From contig CALGAM010000070.1 of the NCBI GenBank assembly GCA_937951935.1, positions 1-64,000 on the forward strand: a stretch of 64,000 nucleotides of DNA. The letters are read 5' to 3'. This stretch comes from an uncultured Micromonospora sp. (lineage in GTDB: Bacteria; Actinomycetota; Actinomycetes; Mycobacteriales; Micromonosporaceae). Position 1 is the stretch's first letter, and each line of letters begins with the position of its first letter. Made by a program: the position numbers and the translations under genes. Shown in pieces: positions 8,053 through 15,482 of this stretch. Under the pieces are notes generated by a model. The model saw only the letters and a list, made by a program, of their open reading frames with translations. It searched no databases and was not told the DNA's origin.

Positions 8053-8801
8053 GCGTCGGTCCCGACCCGGTGGTGCTGGTGGCCCACGGGAGTCGTGATC
8101 CCCGGGCCGCGGCGACGACCGAAGGGCTCGCCCGAGCCGTCGCCGCGGCCCGGCCCGGGCTGCTGGTCCGGGCCAGCTATCTCGACCACGGGCCGCCCCG
8201 TCCGGCGGCCGTGCTGGCCGAGCTGGAGGCGGCGGGGCACCGTCGGGTGGTCCTGGTGCCTCTGCTGCTCACCGCGGCCTACCACGGCCGGGTCGACGTC
8301 CCCGACGCCGTCAGGGCCGCCCGGGCGGCGGGGGTGGGGATACCGGTGCGGATCACCGAGGTCCTCGGACCAACAGTGCGGGGACCCCACCCGTGCCTGC
8401 TGGCCGGGTTGCGCCGCCGACTGGTCGAGGCGGTCGGCGGGGCGGATCGGGGCGTTGCCGGTGGCTTCGACGCGGTGGTGCTGGCCGCCGCCGGCACCCG
8501 GGACGCGACGGCGCGACGGACGGTCGTCCGGGTTGCCCAGGCCCTGGGTGGTGTCCTGGGTGTGCCGGCCCGGGTCGGGTACGCCTCGGCATCGCTGCCG
8601 ACCGCGGGCGCGGCGGTGGCCGAACTCCGCGCGGCGGGTGCCCGGCGGGTCGCGGTGGCCACCTATTTTCTGGCGCCCGGACAGCTCTACGACTCGGCGA
8701 TGCGCTCCGCCCGGCAGGCTGGTGCGGTCGCGCTGGCCGCACCGCTGGGGGATGCCCCCGAACTTGTCGAGTTGGTGCTGGACCGGGCTGCGGCGGCGTA
8801 G
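8049..8801 (+). CDS. sirB: Sirohydrochlorin chelatase family protein (CbiX/SirB)
   Basis: The 250-aa protein has two CbiX-like halves. The metal-binding motifs VAHGSRDP (N-terminal) and LTAAYHGRVDVP are both intact. It most likely inserts iron into sirohydrochlorin to make siroheme, the cofactor of the sulfite reductase two genes upstream. A cobalt chelatase role is an alternative, but the operon argues for iron. I chose the GTG at 8049 because it overlaps the cysH stop by 4 bases; starts further upstream would lie deep inside cysH. Confidence 0.88.
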   Translation: MSVGPDPVVLVAHGSRDPRAAATTEGLARAVAAARPGLLVRASYLDHGPPRPAAVLAELEAAGHRRVVLVPLLLTAAYHGRVDVPDAVRAARAAGVGIPVRITEVLGPTVRGPHPCLLAGLRRRLVEAVGGADRGVAGGFDAVVLAAAGTRDATARRTVVRVAQALGGVLGVPARVGYASASLPTAGAAVAELRAAGARRVAVATYFLAPGQLYDSAMRSARQAGAVALAAPLGDAPELVELVLDRAAAA

Positions 8802-8839
8802 CCGGGTCGGCGGTTGGTGCCGACAGGCCCGACCCTCGG

Positions 8840-8859
8840 ACGCCCGCCGGGGCGGGCGT
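8840..8859 (+). terminator. Terminator-like hairpin after the sulfur operon
   Basis: ACGCCCGCC (8840-8848) and GGCGGGCGT (8851-8859) form a perfect inverted repeat 39 bases after the sirB stop. No U-tract follows, as is common in GC-rich actinobacteria. Confidence 0.6.
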
Positions 8860-9111
8860 GATCCACTACTACTGTCACTGACAGTGACCATCACTCGGCG
8901 TAATTGTCGTTACCGAGTGCTGTCGATCGTGCGCAATATGTCGATGAATCGTTGCCGGTGCCTGGCGTTGGGTACTCGGAACGATCATTTGGGTAACGGA
9001 CGGTGTGCCGTTGGAAACGGCGGCCGGGGTCGATGCGGAAATGGGGTCCGGCCCGGGTGGGTGCTCAGCAGAATGAATTCTTCTCGGTACTGCTCGTATT
9101 GGCCAAGCGGA
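8860..9111. other. AT-richer intergenic stretch with nested dyads
   Basis: This segment is visibly less GC-rich than its neighbours and holds no gene I can support. It contains overlapping dyads CTGTCA-C-TGACAG (8872-8884) and TCACTG-A-CAGTGA (8875-8887). A stem CACTCGG/CCGAGTG (8892-8898 with 8913-8919) follows. It lies between the 3' ends of the sulfur operon and whiB. A small RNA or protein-binding site is possible. Confidence 0.4.
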
Positions 9112-9140
9112 ACGCCCCGGGGATGCCATCCCCGGGGCGT
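9112..9140 (-). terminator. Terminator hairpin downstream of whiB
   Basis: ACGCCCCGGGGAT (9112-9124) and ATCCCCGGGGCGT (9128-9140) form a perfect 13-base stem with a 3-base loop, 28 bases past the whiB stop. It probably ends the whiB transcript and may act in both directions. Confidence 0.75.
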
Positions 9141-9168
9141 CCGATGCCTGGTGCGGTCGATTGATCGA

Positions 9169-9426
9169 TCAGGCGGAGTGAGCACGCAGGACCCGCAGGC
9201 CGCCGCGGCGCTTGACGGCGCGCCGTTCTTCCTCGCTCATTCCGCCCCAGACCCCGGCGTCCTGACCGGTCTCGAGCGCCCACTGCAGGCACTCGTCGGT
9301 CACGGAGCAACGCCGGCAGACGGCCTTGGCCTGCTCGACCTGCAGGAGCGCCGGGCCGGACGTCCCGATCGGGAAGAACAGCTCCGGGTCCTCGTCGCGG
9401 CAGGCAGCACGGTGGCGCCAGTCCAT
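9169..9426 (-). CDS. whiB1: WhiB-family [4Fe-4S] transcription factor, WhiB1/WblE type
   Basis: The 85-aa protein starts MDWRHRAACRDEDPELFF, which is nearly the mycobacterial WhiB1 N-terminus. The cluster ligands are Cys9, Cys37, Cys40 and Cys46 (CRRCSVTDEC). The turn motif GVWGGMSEEERR and a basic tail (RRAVKRRGG) for DNA contact follow. WhiB1 binds the primary sigma factor and responds to nitric oxide. The ATG follows GAGGAG by 9 bases. The gene is monocistronic, with a strong hairpin downstream and a long upstream region carrying a CRP-like site. Confidence 0.95.
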   Translation of the reverse strand: MDWRHRAACRDEDPELFFPIGTSGPALLQVEQAKAVCRRCSVTDECLQWALETGQDAGVWGGMSEEERRAVKRRGGLRVLRAHSA

Positions 9427-9477
9427 GGCGGCAACACTCCTCGTTCTGGGTGGGCGGCAGTGCTAGGTGGATCTTTT

Positions 9478-9483
9478 TCTATA
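9478..9483 (-). promoter_or_regulatory. Candidate -10 element of whiB
   Basis: On the minus strand this reads TATAGA, about 50 bases upstream of the whiB start codon, which would give a leader of roughly 45 bases. No convincing -35 element lies 17 bases upstream, so a second, more distal promoter near the CRP-like site remains possible. Confidence 0.35.
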
Positions 9484-9622
9484 TGCATCCGCGGTGCCGA
9501 GCACGACGGTCGGGCAACCGCCGTTTCGGCAACGCGAGAGCAGGCTTTACGTTTGCGGAACCTGCGGAGGGCGAACGCCGAGGGGGCGCGTCCACGCAAT
9601 GTTCCGGTAACTCAAGTTCGCT

Positions 9623-9638
9623 TGTGAATACTTTCACG
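9623..9638. promoter_or_regulatory. CRP-like binding site upstream of whiB
   Basis: TGTGA-ATACTT-TCACG matches the CRP/FNR consensus TGTGA-N6-TCACA at nine of ten positions and contains a perfect GTGAA/TTCAC dyad. In Mycobacterium tuberculosis whiB1 is known to be controlled by the CRP protein Rv3676, so conservation of the site upstream of this orthologue is meaningful. It lies about 197 bases before the start codon. Confidence 0.6.
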
Positions 9639-9849
9639 AACTCCCGCGATGTCAAGGGTAACGCCCGGAAAAATTCAGGTTAGGTGAGACAGGTCACGGC
9701 CTGTTTGTCCGGATTCCCACCCTTGCTGGCAACCCGGTGTGCCACAGCCGCGAGTCAATATAGTACAGTCCGGCCGACATTGCTGGCATTTCCGGTACCG
9801 CCCCTCGTCGACCTTCCCGGCGCGTCTGTCGGTCTCGGTATCCCGGGGA
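9639..9849. other. Intergenic region between whiB promoter and diacylglycerol kinase 3' end
   Basis: I see no gene here. TATAGT at 9759-9764 resembles a plus-strand -10 box, but no open frame follows it except antisense to the kinase gene. No terminator hairpin was obvious for the kinase gene. Confidence 0.4.
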
Positions 9850-10794
9850 TCAGCAGATTACTCTCAGTGCGGATGCGACGGACCTAAACCGGATCTTGTT
9901 TCGCTCACCGAGGTAGTCGCCGTCCACCTGAAACGCCTGCGGGCGGTCGGACACCAGGACGAACTCGTCCAGGTCGTGCAGCCGCAGCAGGTGTCGACCG
10001 TGGGGGTCCCCCCGGCGCGACAACATCTGGGTCACCGTCCGGGCGGTGCTGGTCACCCGAAGCCGGCGGATGGCCAGGACGTCCAACCCCAGGTCGAACG
10101 AGGCGTCCGGGTTCGGGTTCACCTCGCGACGGCCGAGATAGGTCCAGGGCGCGGTGTTCTGGATGATCACCGTCGCCAGTCCTCGCTGGGGAGCCTCGCC
10201 GGGCAGCTCCAGCGTGATGGTGGGGTTGCGGCGCTCCGTGCCGAGGGCGTACTGCTGGGCGATCGCACGCAGATACAGCCCGGGCGTGGAGACCCGTCCG
10301 CGCCGGCGGGCTCGTTCCACCCGGTGGATCACGGCGGCATCCAGTCCCATGCCGGCGCAGAAGGTGAAGTACCGGTCGTCCGCGCGGCCCAGACCGATGG
10401 TGCGCACCCGATCCTGCCGCAGCGCCTCGAGGATCACGCTGGTCGCCTCCGGCCACTGTCTCGGCAGACCCAACGCGCGGGCGAAGACGTTGGTCGATCC
10501 GCCGGGTACCGGGGCCAGAGCCGGCAGCCGGTCGGCGGACGGAGGGTCACCGTCGCCCGGCGTGGCCGTCATCAGACCGTTGACCACCTCGTTCACGGTG
10601 CCGTCACCACCGAGAGTGACCACCAGGTCGACGCCCTCGCGAGCGGCCCGCCGGGCGAGCGTCACCGCGTGTCCGCGTCGGCGTGTGTACTCCACCGTGA
10701 GGTCGACCTCGCTCCGGAGCGCGCGGACGAGTACGTCCCTGCCCCGGACGGTGGTGGTGGTGGCCTTCGGGTTGACCACCAGGACGGCCCGCAT
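9850..10794 (-). CDS. Diacylglycerol/lipid kinase family protein (DgkB/YegS-like)
   Basis: The 314-aa product begins MRAVLVVNPKATTTT, the usual N-terminus of the DAGK catalytic domain. It has the nucleotide-binding glycine motif LGGDGTVNEVVNG and the following PGGSTNVFARALGLP. It should phosphorylate diacylglycerol or a related lipid at the membrane for phospholipid recycling. A longer reading frame extends 25 codons upstream, but that would overlap the divergent membrane-protein gene and adds no family sequence, so I start at the ATG at 10794. A clear ribosome site is lacking, which suggests a short or absent leader. Confidence 0.85.
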   Translation of the reverse strand: MRAVLVVNPKATTTTVRGRDVLVRALRSEVDLTVEYTRRRGHAVTLARRAAREGVDLVVTLGGDGTVNEVVNGLMTATPGDGDPPSADRLPALAPVPGGSTNVFARALGLPRQWPEATSVILEALRQDRVRTIGLGRADDRYFTFCAGMGLDAAVIHRVERARRRGRVSTPGLYLRAIAQQYALGTERRNPTITLELPGEAPQRGLATVIIQNTAPWTYLGRREVNPNPDASFDLGLDVLAIRRLRVTSTARTVTQMLSRRGDPHGRHLLRLHDLDEFVLVSDRPQAFQVDGDYLGERNKIRFRSVASALRVIC

Positions 10795-10811
10795 GGGCGG
10801 CACTGTAGCGC

Positions 10812-11237
10812 GTGGCGGAGAGTATCGTGGCGGCCGTGACAAGGGACTCCGGACAGCTCCCCGGGCCACTGCGCACCGTGGTGTGGCTGCTGCGTGCCGA
10901 GGCGGTGGCGCTGGCTCTGCTGGCGCTCTTCCTGGTCTACGAGACCCTGACGGCGACCGCCATGAGTCTCGTCAACGCGCTTCTCGTCACCGCCTTCGCG
11001 GTGGCCGGAGCGCTCGTGCTGTGGGTGCTCGCCGTCGGGCTCGGCCGCCGCCGCTCCGCCGCCCGCGCCCCGGCCATGGTGCTGCACCTCCTGCTGCTGC
11101 CGATCGGCTACTACATGCTGCAGGGCGGGCTGGGCTGGCTGGGCAGTCCGTTCATCCTGCTCGGGTTGCTGGTCTGTGGGCTGCTGCTGAGTCCGGAGAC
11201 GAACCGCGCACTCGGCTTCGGCGCCGACCGAGGCTGA
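10812..11237 (+). CDS. Small integral membrane protein with four helices, function unknown
   Basis: The product is 141 aa from the GTG at 10812; a GTG at 10836 giving 133 aa is equally plausible. Four hydrophobic segments are visible, around residues 22-44, 52-76, 86-105 and 108-128, with short loops and an arginine-rich loop GLGRRRSAARAP between the second and third. No enzymatic motif is seen. It is divergent from the lipid kinase, with only 17 bases between starts. The two may share a promoter region or both be leaderless. Confidence 0.75.
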   Translation: MAESIVAAVTRDSGQLPGPLRTVVWLLRAEAVALALLALFLVYETLTATAMSLVNALLVTAFAVAGALVLWVLAVGLGRRRSAARAPAMVLHLLLLPIGYYMLQGGLGWLGSPFILLGLLVCGLLLSPETNRALGFGADRG

Positions 11238-11291
11238 TCCGCCCCGCCGGGCTGACCCTCCCCGACCTCCCCGGGGTCCGCGCGGGCCGGG

Positions 11292-11699
11292 TCAGCCGCC
11301 CGAGCGCCGGGTCACCAGCCTGATCGTCGCGCGGCCGTCGGAGACGTCAGCCGTGACCGACGTGGTCAGTCCGGTCAACACCTTCCACGTGAACGACGAC
11401 TCCGCCGGCAGCCGTGCCGCCGGGAGCGCAGGCACGGAGACCTCGACGGTCAACGCGTCCTCGGTCACCGCGAACCGACAGTCGAGTTCGGCGCCCGGGG
11501 TGGTGACGGCCAGCAGCATGGTGCAGGCCTCGTCGACGGCGATCCGGAGATCCTCGATCTCGTCCAGGGCGAAGTGGAGCCGGGCAGCCAGGCCGGCCGT
11601 GGCGGTACGGAGAACGCCGAGGTAGCCGCCGTCAGCAGGCACGGTGAGGAGGACGACGTCGTCGCTGGTCGCCGACGGTGTGCTCAGTGAACTCGTCAA
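11292..11699 (-). CDS. Anti-sigma regulatory factor, RsbW-like HATPase
   Basis: The 135-aa protein is a single GHKL ATPase domain of the RsbW/SpoIIAB class, with the helix EIEDLRIAVDEACTMLL (N-box equivalent) and the strand following FAVTEDALTVEV. These proteins bind SigB/SigF-type sigma factors and phosphorylate an anti-anti-sigma partner. No sigma or anti-anti-sigma gene is adjacent. I chose a TTG start at 11699 because GGGGG lies 7 bases upstream; the frame stays open further upstream, but with proline-rich non-family sequence. The start is uncertain. Confidence 0.8.
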   Translation of the reverse strand: MTSSLSTPSATSDDVVLLTVPADGGYLGVLRTATAGLAARLHFALDEIEDLRIAVDEACTMLLAVTTPGAELDCRFAVTEDALTVEVSVPALPAARLPAESSFTWKVLTGLTTSVTADVSDGRATIRLVTRRSGG

Positions 11700-11788
11700 T
11701 GTCAGTCCCCCGGGTGGGACTCTACCGAACGGGCGATGGATCTGGCTGCCCGTGCCCGCCGGATCGGGCGAACCCGCGACCGGCACGA

Positions 11789-11825
11789 CGACGGCCGGCA
11801 CGTCACCGGGACGTGCCGGCCGTCG
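11789..11825 (-). terminator. Terminator hairpin downstream of sodN
   Basis: CGACGGCCGGCACGT (11789-11803) pairs perfectly with ACGTGCCGGCCGTCG (11811-11825) around a 7-base loop, 54 bases past the sodN stop. It is a very stable 15-base stem without a U-tract. Confidence 0.75.
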
Positions 11826-11879
11826 CGTCGGAGCGACGAAACCGCGTCGTGGCCCCGGGCCAGGGGCGACGACGGCGGC

Positions 11880-12284
11880 TCAGGCCTGCTTGGTCTCCCG
11901 GAAGATCTTGGCAATCTCGTCGATCTTCTGCAGCAGTTCGTCGGCCTTCGCCGGGTCGGTGGTGCCCTTCGCGCCGCCCGCACCGGCCAGCTTGGTGGCC
12001 TCGTTGAAGAGCTGGTGCAGCTGCGGGTACTTCTCGAAGTGGTGGGGCTTGAAGTAGTCCGTCCAGAGCACCCACAGGTGGTGCTTGACCAGCTCCGCGC
12101 GCTGCTCCTTGATGATCAGCGCCCGGGTGCGGAACTCGGGGTCCGTGTTCGCCTGGTACTTCTCGCAGATCGCCTTGATCGACTCCGCCTCGATCCGCGC
12201 CTGGGCCGGGTCGTAGACGCCACAGGGCAGGTCGCAGTGGGCGCTGGCGACGATGCGTGGTGTGAAGAGACGCGGAAGCCGCAT
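11880..12284 (-). CDS. sodN: Nickel superoxide dismutase
   Basis: The 134-aa precursor has a 15-residue propeptide (MRLPRLFTPRIVASA) followed by the nickel hook HCDLPCGVY, in which His16, Cys17 and Cys21 (His1, Cys2 and Cys6 after processing) bind nickel. The helical body matches the usual length of about 117 residues after cleavage. The enzyme disproportionates superoxide in the cytosol. The ATG follows GGAGG by 5 bases. The divergent sodX gene encodes the likely processing protease. Nickel-responsive Nur control is known for Streptomyces sodN, but I could not identify a Nur box here. Confidence 0.96.
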   Translation of the reverse strand: MRLPRLFTPRIVASAHCDLPCGVYDPAQARIEAESIKAICEKYQANTDPEFRTRALIIKEQRAELVKHHLWVLWTDYFKPHHFEKYPQLHQLFNEATKLAGAGGAKGTTDPAKADELLQKIDEIAKIFRETKQA

Positions 12285-12366
12285 GGGATCCTCCGTAGCA
12301 GGTCTGTGATGATCCAGGACGACACTACTCCTGCGACATGTCCCCGAAGGGGCGGAGGTGAAACTC

Positions 12367-12741
12367 GTGTCCGTCGGTCCGGCCGCCGCCGGGAATTACC
12401 TCCGCGCGCCCATTGTCGCGGTCATGGTGGTAGGTCCGTCAATGGCCCCCACCCTGCGACACGGCGACGCGGTGCTGGTGCGGCGCGGCGGGCGGGCCGT
12501 ACGCCCCGGGGACCTGGTGGTCGGGGTGTTCCGCAGCCGTCCGGACCTGCTGGTGGTCAAGCGGGCGGTCCGGGCCGTCGAGGGCGGATGGTGGCTGCGC
12601 GGGGACAACGCGCTCGTCGCCGACGACTCCCGGGCGTACGGCGTCGCCGACGTGCTGGGCAGGGTGGTGCTCCGGTACTGGCCGCGGCCGCGGTGGTTCC
12701 GGCGGGGCCCGGTGCCCTCCGATCTGGTTACCGAAGGGTAA
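12367..12741 (+). CDS. sodX: Nickel-type superoxide dismutase maturation protease
   Basis: The 124-aa protein is an S24/S26 signal-peptidase-like Ser/Lys protease. GPSMAPTL contains the nucleophile Ser25, and VVKRAV contains the general-base Lys65. WWLRGDNA and DDSRAYG are the conserved downstream boxes of type I signal peptidases. It probably removes the SodN propeptide so that nickel can bind. A GTG at 12358 is also possible, but it overlaps the GGAGG ribosome site, whereas the GTG at 12367 lies 8 bases after it. It is divergent from sodN with under 85 bases between starts. Confidence 0.92.
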   Translation: MSVGPAAAGNYLRAPIVAVMVVGPSMAPTLRHGDAVLVRRGGRAVRPGDLVVGVFRSRPDLLVVKRAVRAVEGGWWLRGDNALVADDSRAYGVADVLGRVVLRYWPRPRWFRRGPVPSDLVTEG

Positions 12742-12903
12742 TGCCCCTGCTCGACCCTGATCGGATGCGGCGGCACTATGCTCTCTAGTTCATAACCGGG
12801 TGACCCCCGAGTTCACCGCCGGGTGACCCCCGCACCGCCGCCGGCGCCCGCCAATCTCGCGTTCAGCCGGCTGCCTCACCTGCTGCACGACCCTGGAGTC
12901 ACC

Positions 12904-14109
12904 ATGTCTTCCCCCGCCGTGGATCCCGCCGATCCGGCTTTCGCCCTGCACCGTGGCGGCAAGATGGCCGTCGCCTCGACCGTCCCGCTGGCCACCCGGG
13001 AGGACCTCTCGCTCGCGTACACCCCGGGCGTGGCCCGGGTCTGCGAGGCGATCGCCGCCGATCCCGGTCTGGTCGACGAGTACACCTGGACGTCGCACAC
13101 CGTCGCGGTGGTCACCGACGGATCGGCCGTACTCGGTCTCGGCAACATCGGGCCCCGGGCGGCGATGCCGGTGATGGAGGGCAAGGCGGTGCTGTTCAAG
13201 CAGTTCGGTGGCGTGGACGCGGTGCCGATCTGCCTGGACACCCAGGACGTCGACGAGATCGTGTCCGTGGTGACCGCGTTGGCCCCGTCGTTTGGCGGGA
13301 TCAACCTGGAGGACATCAGCGCGCCCCGGTGCTTCGACATCGAGCGTCGCCTCGACGAGGCGCTACCGATCCCGGTCTTCCACGACGACCAGCACGGGAC
13401 CGCCGTCGTGGTGCTCGCCGCGCTGCGCAACGCCGCGGCGCTGCTCAAGCGCGAGCTCGGCGACCTGCGGGTGGTGGTCAGCGGCGCCGGTGCGGCCGGG
13501 ATCGCGGTGACCAGGATGCTGGTGGCCGGGGGCGTCGACCCGGCCGAGATGGTGGTCTGCGACTCACGCGGCATCATCGGGCGGGACCGGACGGACCTCA
13601 CCCCGGTCAAGGCCGAGGTGGCCAGGCTGACCAACGCCGCCGGTCGCCGTGGCGGCATCACGGAGGCGCTGCGCGGCGCCGACGTGCTGATCGGGGTCTC
13701 GGGTGGGCAGATTCCCGAGGAGGCGCTGGCCGGGATGGCGCCCGGCGGGGCGATCTTCGCCCTCGCCAACCCCACCCCCGAGGTGCACCCCGACGTCGCC
13801 GCCCGGTACGCCGCCGTGGTCGCGACGGGACGCAGCGACTATCCCAACCAGATCAACAACGTGCTCGCCTTCCCGGGCATCTTCCGGGGCGCGTTGACGG
13901 CACGGGCGGTGCGGATCACCGAGGGGATGAAGGTGGCCGCCGCCGACGCGATCGCCGCGGTGGCGACCAGGGACGCCGAGGACGGCGCGGATGTGGGGCA
14001 GCTTCGGGCCGACGCGATCGTGCCGTCGCCGCTCGACCCCCGGGTGGCGCCGGCCGTGGCCGAGGCGGTGGCCGAGGCGGCGCGCCGGGACGGCGTGACA
14101 CGGGCCTGA
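12904..14109 (+). CDS. Malic enzyme (malate oxidoreductase, decarboxylating)
   Basis: The 401-aa protein is of the short bacterial malic enzyme type, which converts malate to pyruvate with NAD(P). Its N-terminal malic domain has SLAYTPGVARVC and the acidic metal and substrate site PVFHDDQHGTA. The C-terminal Rossmann domain has VVSGAGAAGIAVT and closes with NQINNVLAFPGIFRGAL. Cofactor preference is not certain. The ATG at 12904 lies 6 bases after GGAG and matches the family start; about 27 upstream codons are open but are not coding. It is a stand-alone anaplerotic enzyme. Confidence 0.93.
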   Translation: MSSPAVDPADPAFALHRGGKMAVASTVPLATREDLSLAYTPGVARVCEAIAADPGLVDEYTWTSHTVAVVTDGSAVLGLGNIGPRAAMPVMEGKAVLFKQFGGVDAVPICLDTQDVDEIVSVVTALAPSFGGINLEDISAPRCFDIERRLDEALPIPVFHDDQHGTAVVVLAALRNAAALLKRELGDLRVVVSGAGAAGIAVTRMLVAGGVDPAEMVVCDSRGIIGRDRTDLTPVKAEVARLTNAAGRRGGITEALRGADVLIGVSGGQIPEEALAGMAPGGAIFALANPTPEVHPDVAARYAAVVATGRSDYPNQINNVLAFPGIFRGALTARAVRITEGMKVAAADAIAAVATRDAEDGADVGQLRADAIVPSPLDPRVAPAVAEAVAEAARRDGVTRA

Positions 14110-14177
14110 GGTCCGCCCCGCGCCCGGCGTACGGCGCCCCGAGCCGCCGCCGGCGGGTACGCGGTAACGTACCGATC

Positions 14178-15131
14178 ATGCGTGCCGCGTACGCCACCAG
14201 GTTCGACGCCGACGATCCGCTCTCCGCGCTCGCCGTGGGGGAGCGTCCCGAACCGACCCATCCGGGCCCGGACTGGGTCACCGTGGAGGTGCGGGCCAGC
14301 TCCCTCAACCACCACGACCTGTGGTCGCTGCGGGGGGTGGGGCTGGCCGAGGACCGGCTGCCGATGATCCTCGGCTGCGACGCGGCCGGGGTCGACCCGG
14401 ACGGCAACGAGGTCGTGGTCTTCCCGGTGGTTCCGGACCCGGCCGATCCGCGCGGCCTGTCGATCCTCTCCGAGCGCCATCCCGGGACGCTGGCCGAACG
14501 GGTGGCGGTGCCCCGGGCCAACCTGGTGCCGAAGCCGGCCGAGTTGTCCTTCGTGGAGGCGGCCTGCCTGCCGACGGCCTGGCTCACCGCGTACCGGATG
14601 CTCACCACACAGGGCCGGGTGGGCGACGGTGAGTCGGTGCTGGTCCAGGGCGCCGGCGGCGGGGTGGCCACCGCGGCCGTCGTGCTCGCCGTGGCGCTCG
14701 GCAAACGGGTGTACGCGACCAGCCGCGACCCGCGCAAGCGGGAGCGGGTTGCCACGCTCGGTGCCACCGCCCTCCCGCCGGGGGCGCGGCTGCCGGAGCG
14801 GGTCGACGTGGTCATCGAGACGGTCGGCGCGGCGACCTTCGACCACTCGTTGAAGTCGGCGGCGCCGGGGGCCCGGATCGTGGTGGCGGGGGCGACCTCC
14901 GGCCACGAGCCCGTCGTGAACCTGCGTCGGGTCTTCGCCATGCAACTGGAGATCATCGGCTCCAGCATGGGCACCGCGGCCGAGCTCGCCGCGTTGCTCG
15001 ACCTGTGCGTGGCCCGGGGGATCCGGCCGGTCGTCGACGGGGTCTACGGGTTCTCCCGGGTCACCGAGGCGTTCGCCCGGCTGCACTCCGGTGAGGTCTT
15101 CGGCAAGGTGGTGCTCGACCACGGCGCGTAG
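14178..15131 (+). CDS. Zinc-binding-dehydrogenase superfamily oxidoreductase (MDR, quinone-reductase type)
   Basis: The 317-aa product has a GroES-like N-terminal domain (VTVEVRASSLNHHDLWSL) and a Rossmann domain with VLVQGAGGGVATAAV at about residues 154-168. The catalytic zinc-binding cysteine and histidine sets of alcohol dehydrogenases are not evident, so it is probably an NADPH-dependent quinone or enone reductase. The substrate is unknown. The start ATG matches the family N-terminus MRAAYATRF. It stands alone after malic enzyme. Confidence 0.85.
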   Translation: MRAAYATRFDADDPLSALAVGERPEPTHPGPDWVTVEVRASSLNHHDLWSLRGVGLAEDRLPMILGCDAAGVDPDGNEVVVFPVVPDPADPRGLSILSERHPGTLAERVAVPRANLVPKPAELSFVEAACLPTAWLTAYRMLTTQGRVGDGESVLVQGAGGGVATAAVVLAVALGKRVYATSRDPRKRERVATLGATALPPGARLPERVDVVIETVGAATFDHSLKSAAPGARIVVAGATSGHEPVVNLRRVFAMQLEIIGSSMGTAAELAALLDLCVARGIRPVVDGVYGFSRVTEAFARLHSGEVFGKVVLDHGA

Positions 15132-15482
15132 CGGGATCGGTCCGTGCCGCGGGCGCCGGCCCGGGCACCCACCGCCACCGCCACGGCCCGGATTCCGGTC
15201 CGCGCACCACGCCGTACCGCCCGGTCCGCGCCCCGGGCCCGACACGCCGGGAGACGGGATTTGAAAATCCGGACGTTCCACCGCGCGCCACGAGCGTCGC
15301 CAGGCGGGAGCAAAGTCGACGAAAATGCGCTGGTAAGTCGGGGTAAAGGCGTACTTCAGGAAGACTAAAGGTTTCGATTCGATCTCCTATTCACGCGCTC
15401 CCGGCCGGCGGGCCCCGCGGGTACAGTCGTCCCGTTCCACCCCGTTGACCGTGGACGATGTGTACGGCGAAGGAGTCGGATC
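15132..15482. other. Intergenic region upstream of the secreted beta-helix gene
   Basis: These 351 bases contain no gene I can support. The second half (15255-15390) is visibly less GC-rich, with runs such as TTTGAAAATCC and AAAGGTTTCGATTCG. TTGACC at 15445-15450 could be a -35 box, but no matching -10 is clear. The GGAG ribosome site of the next gene is at 15471-15474. Confidence 0.4.

Noticed and set aside
9676..9688. CAGGTTAGGTGAG as an iron-regulator (IdeR/DtxR) box
   Set aside because: Only one half resembles the TTAGGTTAG pattern and the palindrome is absent.
9759..9764. TATAGT as a plus-strand promoter
   Set aside because: There is no -35 match and no plus-strand gene downstream; it would only produce antisense RNA to the lipid kinase gene.
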